Counted from the first letter of the stretch, positions 1 through 13,237 are shown. The stretch is DNA of 64,000 bases from Heterostelium album PN500 (GCF_000004825.1 NW_008805075.1:187788-251787); one strand, 5' to 3'. Made by a program: numbers and translations. The notes: generated from the sequence alone by a model not told the origin.

Positions 1-1825
1 TTTGTAGTAATTTTCGATTATTTTCTAAATACTAATAATTGTAGGTAGGTAGTAGGTATAGTAGGTAATTATTGTAGATACATTTTCAATTGTTTTAAAA
101 GGAAATTAGGTAGAGAAAATAGAAAGAGATATAAAAACACACCTTATATGTGAACGGGTCGTTACTCGAGTGGAAAAAGGAAGCTTTGAGTAATTTTGTG
201 TGCTGATTTAGCGGTGAGTGCTTCTGTTTCGAAAAATAAAAAAATAAAAAATAAAAAATTGAAATTTTTTCAAAAAAATTAATATTGTCAACGTTACCCG
301 ATGTCAATATGAGCCTCACAAATCAATGACAATCATTCAAAAAAAAAAAAAACTGTGCACTCTAAATCACTTTTTTGACGAGCCTCATATTAAAATGAAT
401 CATGAAAAAAATTTGTCTCTCGTGTTTTTTGCAATTCCTTACTTTTAGAAATTAATGCCCATGCATTTATTTCAAATGTTTTGTAACTCATTAACTCAAT
501 TAATCAAAATCAGATAATAATAATAATTTATTTCATTATATAATAACAATTTTTATATGTTCTAAATTTATACATAATTGCAATAAATATATTAATTATT
601 AATAAAAAAACAAATTAAAAAATTAACAGTTTAATATTATGCTGCTGAAAAAAAAGATATAATAATAGTTGAGTATGAATATCCTTGTTCCACTCCTAGA
701 CAATTGTTTAAATATGAAAAAAAACAAAAACAACTACTTGAAATAATACTTTTAAGTCTAATTAAACTAAACTAATTAAATGAATGAATTATCTTTTTTA
801 CAATTTGATCAAACTAACTAATATAGTTATTTATTTGATGATTGTAAAATAACTATAATAAAATAAAAAGAAAGTATTTATTATTATTTTAAATAAATAT
901 CGTATCTTATCTTATTTTATCTTTTTTAATAATAGACTACAAAGTTAGTGATGCTTTGATCAATTGTAAAGCAATGAGGAGTGTGAGAACTGGTTGTGTT
1001 TTTTTTCAAAATTTCAAAGGTGTAACGTTTTTCGTTTCTTATTTTTTTTAATTTTTTTAACCAATTTTTTTTTTTGACATTGAAAAAATAGTATCAAGTG
1101 AAAAAAAACTAAAGCCACAGTTAGAAGTCCTCATCATTCTCCTCTTGCGCTAGGTAGGTAAAATAAACCTATGTTATTATTACTATTCATCATCATTAGA
1201 AATCATCATCATAAATCATCAATTAATTATTTAGTTTAATAAACAATAACAATATAATAATATAATAAATTAATAATAATGAAATTACAGAAATAGAAAA
1301 TAATAATAATAATTTACGAGAAATAATTATTTGTATAAATATTATCTCTTTTTTTTTATATAATAATATTTTGTTATTTAGTTTACTACTACTATTATAT
1401 TATTATTATTATTATTATTACTACTACTATCTCCTGAGGTTTAGAAAGGAAAAAAAAAAGTTATGATTACAGATTTTTAGATTTATCAAAGAAACACATA
1501 AAACAGGTCTTTTTTGTTGTTATTTGGAATGATATAGAACAGTTTTACTTTAGATCATCACGTCAATTAGATTTGATATAGAGAATCAAACAGTATCTGC
1601 ACTATTTAAGTTTTACGAAAAAAAAAAAAACCAAAATAATAATCTACAGAAATCGAACCAAATCTTTTTTTTTCTTTTCGTTTTTGAAAATAATGATGAT
1701 AATGATGATTTAGAATAATAACAATAGATAATTTGATTTAAAAATATAAATAAATACTAATTTAATTTTATCAACTATTGCTACTACTACTACTACAATT
1801 ATAATCATTACGTATAGATTAAAAA
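1..1825. other. AT-rich intergenic region upstream of rpl21
   Basis: No convincing gene is seen. The stretch is low-complexity A/T with long A and T runs, a GTAGGTAG-type short repeat near 41-75, and ATT/CTA trinucleotide runs near 1380-1430. A short inverted pair (AATATGAGCC near 307, GCCTCATATT near 382) is imperfect. The last few hundred bases presumably hold the rpl21 promoter and 5' leader, but I recognise no defined element. Confidence 0.6.
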
Positions 1826-2317
1826 ATGACTCACTCATACGGTCAACGTTCAGGAACCAGACACAAGTTCGCCCGTGGATTCAGACAACACGGTCTCCTC
1901 AAGACTACCACTTTCTTGAGAACCTTCCGTTTGGGAGATATCGTTGATATCAAGGCCTCCGGTAATGTCCACAAGGGTATGCCACACAAATACTACCACG
2001 GTCGTACCGGTCGTGTCTGGAATGTCACCCCACGTGCAGTTGGTGTCATCGTAAACAAGCGTGTTGGTCCACGTTACATTGCCAAGAAGATCCACGTCCG
2101 TATTGAGCATGTCAGACCATCCAACTCCATGGCCGCCAACAAGAAGGCCATCGAGCAAAGACGTCAAGCTTTCTTGGCTGCCATCAAAGCCCGTAAGGCC
2201 GGTCAAAAGGTTGTCCTCCCAGTCTTGCCAGCCCAACCAAAGACTGGTTTCTTTGTCAACCCAAGAGACTCTGAGCTCCAAACCATCACCCCACTCCGTT
2301 ACGAGTTGTTATTGTAA
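1826..2317 (+). CDS. rpl21: 60S ribosomal protein L21 (eL21)
   Basis: Single-exon gene of 163 residues, close to the usual 160 for eukaryotic L21. The N-terminus MTHSYGQRSGTRHKFARGF matches the eL21 start, followed by GDIVDIKASGNVHKGMPHK and YHGRTGRVWNVTPRAVGV, the conserved core of the SH3-like fold. RIEHVRPS follows, and the end PLRYELLL matches the family C-terminus. It is a structural protein of the large cytosolic ribosomal subunit. Codon use is strongly biased to C-ending and optimal codons (AAG, GTC, ACC), unlike the AT-rich flanks, as expected for a highly expressed gene. The ATG lies in an A-rich context (AAAA-ATG), and several AATAAA-like signals follow the stop at 2350-2380. Confidence 0.98.
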   Translation: MTHSYGQRSGTRHKFARGFRQHGLLKTTTFLRTFRLGDIVDIKASGNVHKGMPHKYYHGRTGRVWNVTPRAVGVIVNKRVGPRYIAKKIHVRIEHVRPSNSMAANKKAIEQRRQAFLAAIKARKAGQKVVLPVLPAQPKTGFFVNPRDSELQTITPLRYELLL

Positions 2318-5300
2318 ATTATTATTATTTACCAGTGTGCTCTCAATGACAATAAAATAACAAAAAATAAAATAAAATTTTTAAAATCTAGCAAGTTAAA
2401 AAAACAAAATACCAATCTATTTTTTAGTATTTATACTTATTTAGTTATTATCATTATTATTATCACCAACTAACTAAAGGAATTTGAATTTCGTTGTTAA
2501 TTTTAAATTTCAATAATTATTGTCTAAGATATATTTCATTTTCTTTCAAACATTGTTTTATTTTTTCTTTTCATATTTCTACTTTTAATTATTATTATTT
2601 TCTCCATTTTTTCAAATCAATTTAATTAATTCTAGATTATTATTATTATTTTTATTATCATTTATAAATTAAACTAGGAATTTGAATTTTTGTTGTTAAT
2701 TTAAATTTCAATAATTAATTATATTGACAATGAGGATAATGATTTTTGATGATGACGATGATGATGTTGTTGTAGATGATTATCATTATTGTGTGTGATG
2801 GTTTGTAGGGTTAGTTTTGAAAAATAGTCTGGTTTTGTCAAATTTATCTGTTAACATATAATCGTTTTTTTTTTTTTTGAAATTTGATATTTTTTTTTAT
2901 ATGTGTATGAGTGGTTTTGATTGATTTTCAAAATAATAATTTGATCTTTTTATTTGTAACTGGGAAATTTACTATCGAATATTTGATTTCAGTTCACTAT
3001 TCTACAAGTTAGAATGAACATCAACATCATTTCAATTTCCATCAAAATTTATTAAAATTTCTATATTTAGATAGTAAATAAATAATATCATTCTACTACT
3101 ATTACCAATATTTCAGCACATTTACTCTCTCTCCACAAATCATAAATTATCAATGATAAAATAAAAATACAGTGAGTGATAGTACCAGACCATATGGCTA
3201 AATTAAAAATATTAAATAAAAAGTATACTTTCAAATGAATTCACATCGTTGTCAATATCCTCTAGTTTGTTAGCATTTTGTTTTTCGTCAATCAGATCAA
3301 ATCAAAGTTAGTCATCACATCACATCAGTTATTATTAGAAAATCAAAACATATATATTGTTAGTTAATAAATAATTAAAATAATAATTCTGTTTTTATAT
3401 CAAAGTCTTTCATTTTATTTATTTATATTTAGATAGTTTTTAATTTATTTTAGAATTTTATTTATATTTATAAATTGTTAATTATATTATTAATACAAAT
3501 TAAGCAATCTAGCATTTTTTACCAGATTAGGAAAAAAAGTTTCAAAAGAAAAAGTTATTGGTATGACATTCATTAATAATCATTTATTATAATCAATTTA
3601 TTATTCTTTTGTTGTTACACTAATAATTCTATATATTTGTATATCATCTTGAAAACAATAAATCATTCGTCTATTTAACTTATCAAAAAATCATTGGTCG
3701 AAACAGAACCCCCAAAAATCAATCAATCAATCTAATTATCGTTGTTTTTCTTTTTAATCTATTAAAATATTTTATTTTTATTTTTATTTTTATTTTTCCA
3801 GTGGTGTGTGATGTTATTATTAATACTACAATAAATATTTATCATTGAAAGTAGAATTAAAAGAAAAATGAAATTTATTTTTCGTTTTTAATAGTAATAA
3901 CTCAAAGATTTAAATTCTTTTGAGATGATAGCGTCTCAAACACCAAAATATTTTTTTTTGTTTGTCTTGTCTTAACTGTTGTTTTTGTTTTGGCTTGATG
4001 ATTCCAAAAACTATTCTTAGTGTGGTTATGTCTAGACAAAACAAACCTGGTGATTACCTACAACAACTACTATATATACATTTAGTAGTGTATCATTTTT
4101 TGTATTCTCATTCTTATTTTTATCACCATTACTCAAAGTCAGATTTTTTAAAAGTAGGTTTTTTCATTCATACAAATAAATAATAAAAAAACCAAATAAT
4201 TACCCCCATTACACTCATTCACACACAAGCACACAGATACATAATAACTCATTTGCAGGGATATACACACCTCACACACAAATTTCACAACCAAAGACAT
4301 GAGAAATCTACCACACAAAGACAAAACACACACTCATAAAAAAACAAATATTATCCAAACTACCACCAAACATGCAAATATTACATCTTTTAATTTTAGT
4401 TGTAATTTTCAAATGTTTTGGAAAAACAATAACAACAAAAATATTTGAAAGTAAATGTCAATTTATTTCGTTTCACATGGTTACCTCCAAAGTACTAGAA
4501 AATTCTTGATGATTAATAGTTTGCAAAATTAATCTTTTATTGTTAAACAACAAAATATTTTTTATATTTATTTATTTTATTTTTGTATTTTTATAAAAAA
4601 AGAACATTATAGAAACAACAATAACAATAATAATAGTTATCAAAACAACAATTTTCCATAATAATTTTTTTAATTAACAGATCTACTTTTATTTTTTATT
4701 GTTTGTTGTTTTAATAAAAAAACCGATCTATTGAACTTAACTTGGTAAGAAAGAAAATTCAAATTTTATGGTGTGTGTTGTTATTTTTATAATATGGATG
4801 TTAAGTCTAATTTTGAATTATTGAATTGGTGGAACAACCTAATATGACACATGAGAGTGTGGTATAGCAATTCCATTTTTCAACCAATAAGAATAAGAAT
4901 ATCGTTTACCTTTGGTTTTTTTTTTTTTTTGCCAAAACACACAATTTGATGTTTTACTCTTTTCTCAAAGGTGTTTTCTTGTTGTTCCTCTCAAACACAC
5001 ATACACACTACCACTCAACACCCCACTTTTAAAATTCAAATTCATACATTACCCCTTAGCCATAAGGAACAACAGCACAACTACAATTCAAATAGAGTTG
5101 AAGTGTTAACAGTTAAACTACCAAAAAAACTATCAACAGATCTACTTTTTTTTATCATTGGTAATATTTGGTGAAAAACAATGTGGATTCAACCTACCAA
5201 ACACACATTCACTCCTATCGAATCTTTAGATGAATAGCATCGTTTATGATAAAACTCAAAGTCGAATTGATTATTTCGAGCAAGAGCCTTCTTTCGTTAG

Positions 5301-5960
5301 TCGTCAAATAATTATAAAACAAAACAAAGATATTTAAATCTCATTTCAAAATAATTTGTTACATTCATTTTCAATTTTAAATTATTTATTTATATCAATT
5401 TACTTTAACTTTTATTTATTTATTTATTTCATTTTCAAATATATCTATATTTAAAAAAACAAGATATTTTATCTATTACAATTTCAAATATATATATTTG
5501 AACCAATAGTTAGAAACACTCCACTCATATAAAAACATTAGATTTATTAAAGAATATAAGAATATATTAATTACTTAATTCTTAACAAACAAACAAACAA
5601 AAATAATACAAAACCAAGGAACTTGTTATTATTTATTTTATTTAATATTTATTTATTTAATGAATTTTTTTTAATTTTAATTTTTTTTAATTATAATTAC
5701 TTTTAATTTATTTTTATTTTTGTAACAACAAGAAAAATCTTTATATTGGAAATTCAATTTCTGATATTTACTCGTCTTTTCACAATTTCTTTAACAATTA
5801 TCACAAAATATTATCATTGTTACCATTACTTCTGAATATCAAAAGCTATTAAATTTCAAAATCCTTTTATATAATTGAAAGATTTATTTTATTAATTACA
5901 ATACCTTTATTTGAATTTGTGTTTTTTGTTTTTTTTTGTGTTTTTCCTTATTTATCCAAA
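2318..5960. other. Long AT-rich intergenic region with CA-rich tracts
   Basis: About 3.6 kb without a gene I can support. Small reading frames near 3962-4183 and 4912-5174 lack family similarity and coding-like composition. Two stretches, about 4195-4370 and 4930-5220, are strikingly CA-rich on the + strand (runs such as CACACACAAGCACACAG and CACACATACACAC). This fits CA/GT-rich promoter elements known in dictyostelids. They probably belong to the regulatory region of the F-box/kelch gene downstream. Confidence 0.5.
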
Positions 5961-7738
5961 ATGAATGTCAAGAGCAGGTAATTATTATCAGATGATATTA
6001 ATATGTGTTTTTTTTAAAATAATAATCAAATAATGATTTCACTTTAAAGTTTATAAATATGTTTATTTTATTGTTTTAATTCTAATTTCAATATTCTATA
6101 AATACAAAAATAATAATTGTTTAGGTTTATTAAAATCTTAAAGAAATATAATATTTTCAAGAAAAACAATAAAATGGTTAGTGTAAATGGACAAATATCT
6201 GAGGAGGTCTGTGGATTGGATCTTCCATACGAAGTTATTTTATATATTTTTTCATTTTTAAATTGTAAGTATAGAAATGATTGAAATTCAACTTTAATGA
6301 ATTCATTTTAATTTTTTTAAAAAAAATACATACATAATAGTATCAGATATTTGTAAACTTAGATTGGTTTCAAAGAACTTTTTAAAGATATCATCGGAGT
6401 ATTCATTATGGAAGATGTTTATTTTAAGATTACAGACCAACAACAAACCCCCACCCAGAGTTTGTCATACTGCAGTTGTGTATAACAATTTGATGTATGT
6501 ATATGGTGGTCATTTACCAGACAGTCACACCTTTATTAGAGATGTAAAAAGTGATTTACATGAATATAACTTTGGTATGTAGATTTTTATTATTTATTGT
6601 ATTTGGAATGTTGCATTGTATTAACTGTTTTGTTTTAATATCTTACTATCATTTATGTAGAAAGAAGAAAATGGACAAAGAAAGTTACAAAAGGTAAACC
6701 ATTACCAGAAAAGACAGAGCATAGTGCTGTAGTTTATCAAGATTCAATGTATATTTTCGGTGGATATTCAGGTCCACAAACATACCTTGATGTTTCAATT
6801 TACAAGTTGAATTTGGAAACATTCGAAGGTTCGTCGATTGAAGGTAGTGGAAATCATCCATCGGGTAGATCCGCTCATTGTGCAGTGGTTTGGAGCCACT
6901 ATATGTATATCTTTGGTGGTTGGGATGGTACAGAATCCAACAACAGTTTCTTTAGATTCAACTTTTGTAAGTTTCATTCAATGAAACTAGACTAATAATT
7001 ATCATTTACTAACTTATTAATTTCAACTACTTGACTTGTATAGTGAATGAAATGTGGGAAGAAGTTCCAGCTAAAGGTACACCACCACCCTGTATTAGAT
7101 CACATTCATGTGTATTGTTTGATAACTTTTTATATATAATCGGTGGATATGGACCCGAGGGTCATACAGAGTTCCCGTACAGCTACGACTTGGTCAATGA
7201 TGTGTGGATCCCGATGGCAAACAATCGTGATGGACCGTGTGCAAGATCTCGTTTGAGAACCGTTGTCTATGGCAACTATCTTTGGTGTCTTGGAGGATGG
7301 GACAGATCGTCGTACTACAACGATCTCTGGAGATTCAACTTGGAGACGAGAACATGGACCAAGATGGATTCCAACTTTGAACTCAATGGCATCGGTCAAT
7401 ACTCGTTGGTCACCTACAAGAATCAGATCTACATATACGGTGGCTACAACCCGTCGACTTCATCGCCACAGCCAAACCTCTACACCTACATCGTAGGACA
7501 TCCATCGCTGTCCGACGCAGAAATCATGTCACTCGAGAAGATCTACGACGACGACAGCAGCAGCGAAGACAGCGCCATGGACAGAACCGAATCAATGAAA
7601 TCACTCGACGGATTCTCGTGCTCAAAGGATGGCGAATCAACAGACCTACAGATGACCAGCGCCGCCAACAAAATATGTGAAGTCGTACAAAACCAAACGA
7701 ATCAAAATGGATCTTTCGTTGGAATACCTACAAACTAG
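5961..7738 (+). CDS. F-box and kelch-repeat protein
   Basis: Spliced gene: exons 5961-5977, 6125-6264, 6341-6574, 6661-6966 and 7044-7738, all GT-AG, giving 463 residues. An F-box lies near residues 35-80 (LPYEVILYIFSFLN, then KLRLVSKNFLKISSEYSLWK). About six kelch repeats follow, each marked by a GG doublet: VYGGH, FGGYSG, FGGWDG, IGGYGP, LGGWDR, YGGYNP. The C-terminal 90 residues are Ser/Asp-rich. F-box/kelch proteins are usually substrate receptors of SCF (Skp1-cullin) ubiquitin ligases, with the propeller binding the substrate; the substrate here is unknown. The first 17-base exon is the least certain part. It splices in frame to a second ATG at 6174, which could instead be the true start (441 residues). 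The gene shifts from AT-rich codons in exons 1-3 to C/G-ending codons late in exon 4. Confidence 0.88.
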
Positions 7739-8623
7739 TTGTTGGTGTTGGTAATAGTATTCCTGACCCAAGAAAAAAAACGATTATATAGAAAAATATA
7801 TATTTTTAAAATAAAATAATATTATAGATAAAAACAATAATATAATTTGTGGTGATTGATTATGATAAAATGGTTGTTCAGAATAATAATGATTGAAAGC
7901 AAACATATTCACATATTATTATCAACATGTCATTGAAAAAAAAAAAAAAAAAGTAGAGAGAATAGTGTGGGTAAAGATCAAAAAAATCAAAAAACATAGC
8001 AGCATTATCATTTAAAATAATCATAAATTTCAGAAAAAAATATAATTAAACTAGGTTTTCAAATAAGAGAAATGTGGGAAATAATATCTTAATTTATTCA
8101 TGTGCTTGGTCCATAGAGTGCCATGAAAATTTTTTTCAAAAAAAAATAAATTTAACGGTTAAAATTTGATTTTTACCCCCATTCACCCCACACAAAACTT
8201 AAATCTTTTTATTGTTAATAACTCTGTCATCTAATCATTATTTTAAATTTTTTTTTGTTTTTTATACTTGAAAAATCATCATTTTGCTTGCTGTGGTTGT
8301 ATATAGTGTGTTTAGAATATTTTATTCCAATTCAATCAATCAAATTATTACTATAAATAATAAGTAAACAAAGTAGTGTGTGTATTATTAATTGTTATCA
8401 TTATCATCATCAACAACAACATAAATCATAAACAGCTGATTGTAACTAACAAAAAAAAAAAAACAATCAAAAAGTCAAATTTATTTATATATATAAACAA
8501 TTAAATTAAAATAATTTAAATTCAATTTATTTCTAATTAGAAAAATAAATATTCTTCAAATCTCTTAAATTAGCTATAGTTTTTTTTTCGCAATATATTT
8601 CAGAAAGTTAAAGTTAAATAATA
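7739..8623. other. AT-rich intergenic region
   Basis: No gene seen. The stretch contains the 3' flank of the kelch gene, an A run near 7936-7952, and a C-rich patch at about 8176-8196 (CCCCCATTCACCCCACACAA) that resembles the C/A-rich promoter elements of dictyostelids. It lies about 430 bases upstream of the next start codon. Confidence 0.5.
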
Positions 8624-9694
8624 ATGTCAAGTCAAGATGAAATTGAATCACGTGAGGAGCAACGTTTGAGCCGTGCTCTCCAAGGTAAAGTAGGAACCAA
8701 TCACAAGGGTAGAGTCACTTCATGGGCTCCAGTTGTCACCAAGCCAACTCCAACCGTCCCGGTCAACTACTCGGGTACCGCCAGCGGTGGCGGTGTTGAC
8801 ACCCAATCGCCATATGCAAATGTTGCAGGTCTCTCAATTAGCGACGAGAAGATGCGCCAGGAACAAGCACGTCTTAAGAAGTGGGGATTGGACACCGGTG
8901 CCGTCTCTCCAGCATCGTCGAACGAGGAGCAACCATCGTCCAGCCAATCGACTCCATCGCTAGAGTCGGCGGAGCTCGACGAACAAGCTCGTGTCGAAGA
9001 GCGTCGTCTCACAAAGATGGGACTTAGCTCGAACAACCTCATCGAGGAGTATGGAGCACCAACCAAAACAACAACAGCACCAGCAGCAGCACCATCAAAG
9101 AACGACGCACCAGTAGATAACGCTTCGATTGCAACCAATATCGACGGACACACCAACGAAGAGAAAGTCCGTCAAGAACAGAAGCGTTTGGAGCGTTGGG
9201 GACTCAAGATCAACACTGGTAGCACATCGCCAGCCAACTCCACATCACCAGCCGCTTCAATCTCACCGAAATCCAACAACAGCAGCAACTCGACAGCCAC
9301 TCCAGCAGCTCCATCGAATCCACTCAACACACAAGCTGCCAACGCTGTTGCCAAGCAATATGGATTGACTGCCGATCAAGTCCAGCCATTTTTAGATCAA
9401 TTGATATTCGCTGCCAAGGCAGTCAAACTCATTCTCCACAAGAAATCATCGAATCACGACGTCACAATCACCACACTCATGGACATTGTCAGAGAGTCTG
9501 CCAATTTCGCTCTCACACTCCCATCCGATCTCCCAATTGGCTTTGACATTTCACAGTCTGCCGGTAGATTGGCCGGTGCCGTCAACGAACTTGTCAAAGG
9601 CGGTGACAACCGTGAACCAGCCCAAACAATCAAGCTTTACGAAGAGATTCAAACCATTCTCGGTGTTCTTTACTTGGGTGTTGTTGCCAATTAA
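8624..9694 (+). CDS. Orphan protein with repeated RxEQxRLxxWGL motifs
   Basis: Single exon, 356 residues, with optimal codon use suggesting good expression. I do not recognise the family. Four short copies of an Arg/Glu-rich helical motif ending in a Leu occur: SREEQRLSRAL (residues 8-18), MRQEQARLKKWGL, ARVEERRLTKMGL and VRQEQKRLERWGL. They are separated by low-complexity Ser/Thr/Pro/Ala linkers of about 30-60 residues. The last ~120 residues, from AVAKQYGLTADQVQPFLDQL, look like a compact, mostly helical globular domain. No signal peptide or membrane segment is present, so it is probably cytosolic or nuclear. The regular spacing suggests a linear protein-binding module repeated along a flexible tether, but that is inference. 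Confidence 0.9.
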   Translation: MSSQDEIESREEQRLSRALQGKVGTNHKGRVTSWAPVVTKPTPTVPVNYSGTASGGGVDTQSPYANVAGLSISDEKMRQEQARLKKWGLDTGAVSPASSNEEQPSSSQSTPSLESAELDEQARVEERRLTKMGLSSNNLIEEYGAPTKTTTAPAAAPSKNDAPVDNASIATNIDGHTNEEKVRQEQKRLERWGLKINTGSTSPANSTSPAASISPKSNNSSNSTATPAAPSNPLNTQAANAVAKQYGLTADQVQPFLDQLIFAAKAVKLILHKKSSNHDVTITTLMDIVRESANFALTLPSDLPIGFDISQSAGRLAGAVNELVKGGDNREPAQTIKLYEEIQTILGVLYLGVVAN

Positions 9695-10148
9695 ATAATT
9701 TAAATCAAAATCCAATTAACAGAATATATAATCAACCAATCAACCAACCAAATCACTTTATTCAAAAAACAACAATACCAATGTTAAATAGTATCGCCAC
9801 AACTAAAATCAATCAGTCAAATCAAATCCCATCCCTATATTATTTTCACTCTATTAATATTAACCTAACACACTTCTACCCTATCTAATCTATTCTAATA
9901 TTATTTCCACTATTGTAGTAACAATAAAATAAACCAAAATTAATTTATTTATCTAAAAAAAATTATTCTTTATTATATTCAAATATTTCAGTTTTGTTAA
10001 CCCTAATATACAATAAAAAATTAATTATTAAACTTTTACACTAATTGGTTTTTCGTAGAACAATATATAGAATTTATTAAATAACCAATGTTTGTGGCAA
10101 ACAACTCATTATTTTTTAAATGAATAGATAAGATAAATGTAATTTGAA
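9695..10148. other. AT-rich intergenic region
   Basis: 3' flank of the 8624-9694 gene. AATAAA-type signals lie near 9923 and 10010. No gene or structured element is seen. Confidence 0.5.
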
Positions 10149-10446
10149 ATGGCTGAACAAGAAAAAGATAAAGATAAAGCAAATGGTATCATAGAAGATG
10201 AAAGAGAATCTGAGTGAAGAAAGAAAAAGATGTTTTGCAATTCGAAATCTTTGTTTATGAAACAAGTCAATTATTAGTAAAATTATTTCTCTCAGAATTT
10301 CCAAAGATGCCCAAGAGAAACTAGCCTCTGAAGTTATGGTAAATAGAAGGATAAATGACACAGATTCAAAGAGAATGCTTTCTTACCTCTCCACTTTTGT
10401 TGGCAAATCCATTCCATATGTTATTCAAGTTTTGTGTTCTTCCTGA
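10149..10446 (+). pseudogene. Possible decayed histone-fold protein fragment (POLE3/Dpb4-like)
   Basis: An ATG in good context (GAA-ATG-GCT) at 10149 opens a short acidic and lysine-rich reading frame (MAEQEKDKDKANG...) that stops after 23 codons. From 10261 another frame reads NKSIISKIISLRISKDAQEKLAS, which resembles helix 1, loop and start of helix 2 of POLE3/Dpb4-type histone-fold proteins (pattern I..RII...IS.DA...L). It then runs on, without clear similarity, to a TGA at 10444-10446. Joining the parts needs a frameshift and bypass of a stop at 10258-10260, and no GT-AG intron solves it, so it looks like a broken remnant. The similarity covers only about 22 residues and may be chance. Confidence 0.3.
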
Positions 10447-10564
10447 ATGATTAAAGGGATTAGAGTGTAAACATTAGAATTACTTATAGTTTTGTTTTGC
10501 TATTTTTTGGATAAATAAATTTGTTGGTGGTAGGAGAAACGAGCTGGTCGATAATCATCTATAA

Positions 10565-12408
<1,844 letters not shown>

Positions 12409-12410
12409 GT

Positions 12411-12912
12411 TTGACTAATTTAGAGTTGAAGTTCGATGCTTATAAATCACCGCAATTCAACCTGCTCGAGCACACCTATCGTGGTATTAATGTGGTGATC
12501 ATCGTATTGGATTTGTGTGACGAAAGAACTTTTGATGATGTACGACTTTGGTACCAAGAGGTACAGCGTTATGGCTACAATAATACCAAGGTGATTCTAG
12601 TCGGCAACAGAACAGATCTAGGATATAGAGACACGTCGTGTCTCTCAAGAGCAAGTAGATGAACTCATATCTAAACTATCATTTATGTACTACTATGAAA
12701 CACATGTGGAGAATCCAGAGCAACCTGAGCTCTTTGATATGATGTTAACAGAGCTAATATATCGTATACAGGATAATGATTTAACTCAAGCAGATTGGAT
12801 AGACTCAATATTAAGTAGAAAAAACAAAATTTTACATTGCATTCTGTTATTCAATGTTAAAATTAATTCAATGGTTAACAATTATTTTTTCATTTTACAC
12901 ACATCACTCTGA
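12411..12912 (+). pseudogene. Rab-like small GTPase fragment, frameshifted
   Basis: The first frame reads ...HTYRGINVVIIVLDLCDERTFDDVRLW, then VILVGNRTDLGYRDT, matching the middle of a Rab/Ras-like GTPase: the YRGA segment, beta-4, and an altered guanine-specificity motif (NRTD in place of NKxD). At about 12630 the frame breaks. The family sequence resumes one frame over as RRVSQEQVDELISKLSFMYY and continues to a stop near 12910. The phosphate-binding loop is absent, and the DTAGQE switch-2 motif is replaced by DAYKSPQ. A decent splice acceptor (TTAAAAG) at 12407 suggests this was once a downstream exon. Missing 5' exons, a frameshift and lost motifs together indicate a pseudogene. Confidence 0.75.
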
Positions 12913-13237
12913 ACTTTCAATCTGATGCTGTGACTCTGCTAAAGCTTACAGTTTTAAGCTCAACAGGAACACTAAATTAATAAATTCAATAAATTAAAGG
13001 TGATGATATTTGAATGACAAGTCTAATTAGATCAAAAAAAATTCAAATGTTTAATTCCATTTTTTCAGAAGCAAATTAAAAAAAATTTGGGTGGTTGGCC
13101 CCAAATGGAATTAAACAAATGCTAAATTAATCATTTCAACACATCTTGATCAATGTGGTCACCACTCAACAAAACAAAATAAAAAACAATACTGTTATAA
13201 AAAATTTAAAATGAATCAATTTTTTAAAATATAAAAA
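12913..13237. other. Intergenic region containing a 15-bp inverted repeat
   Basis: AT-rich spacer between the Rab fragment and the F-box-like gene. It contains perfect inverted arms at 13048-13062 and 13103-13117 with a 40-base loop (described separately). No gene is seen. Confidence 0.55.
13048..13117. repeat. 15-bp perfect inverted repeat
   Basis: TGTTTAATTCCATTT (13048-13062) and AAATGGAATTAAACA (13103-13117) are exact reverse complements. The loop contains an A-rich run and a G/C-rich patch, GGGTGGTTGGCCCC, that is unusual for this DNA. It could be a transcript 3'-end hairpin, a tiny non-autonomous transposon remnant or chance. No target-site duplication is obvious. Confidence 0.6.

Noticed and set aside
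307-391. Inverted AATATGAGCC / GCCTCATATT pair
   Set aside because: Short, with mismatches, in very AT-rich DNA far from the gene. Likely chance.
1850-2281. Minus-strand frame across rpl21 and other antisense frames over conserved genes
   Set aside because: They are shadows of strongly codon-biased genes and have no independent similarity or start context.
3962-4333. Small hydrophobic reading frames in the long spacer
   Set aside because: Composition follows the local CA/T-rich DNA. No family motif or splice-consistent neighbours.
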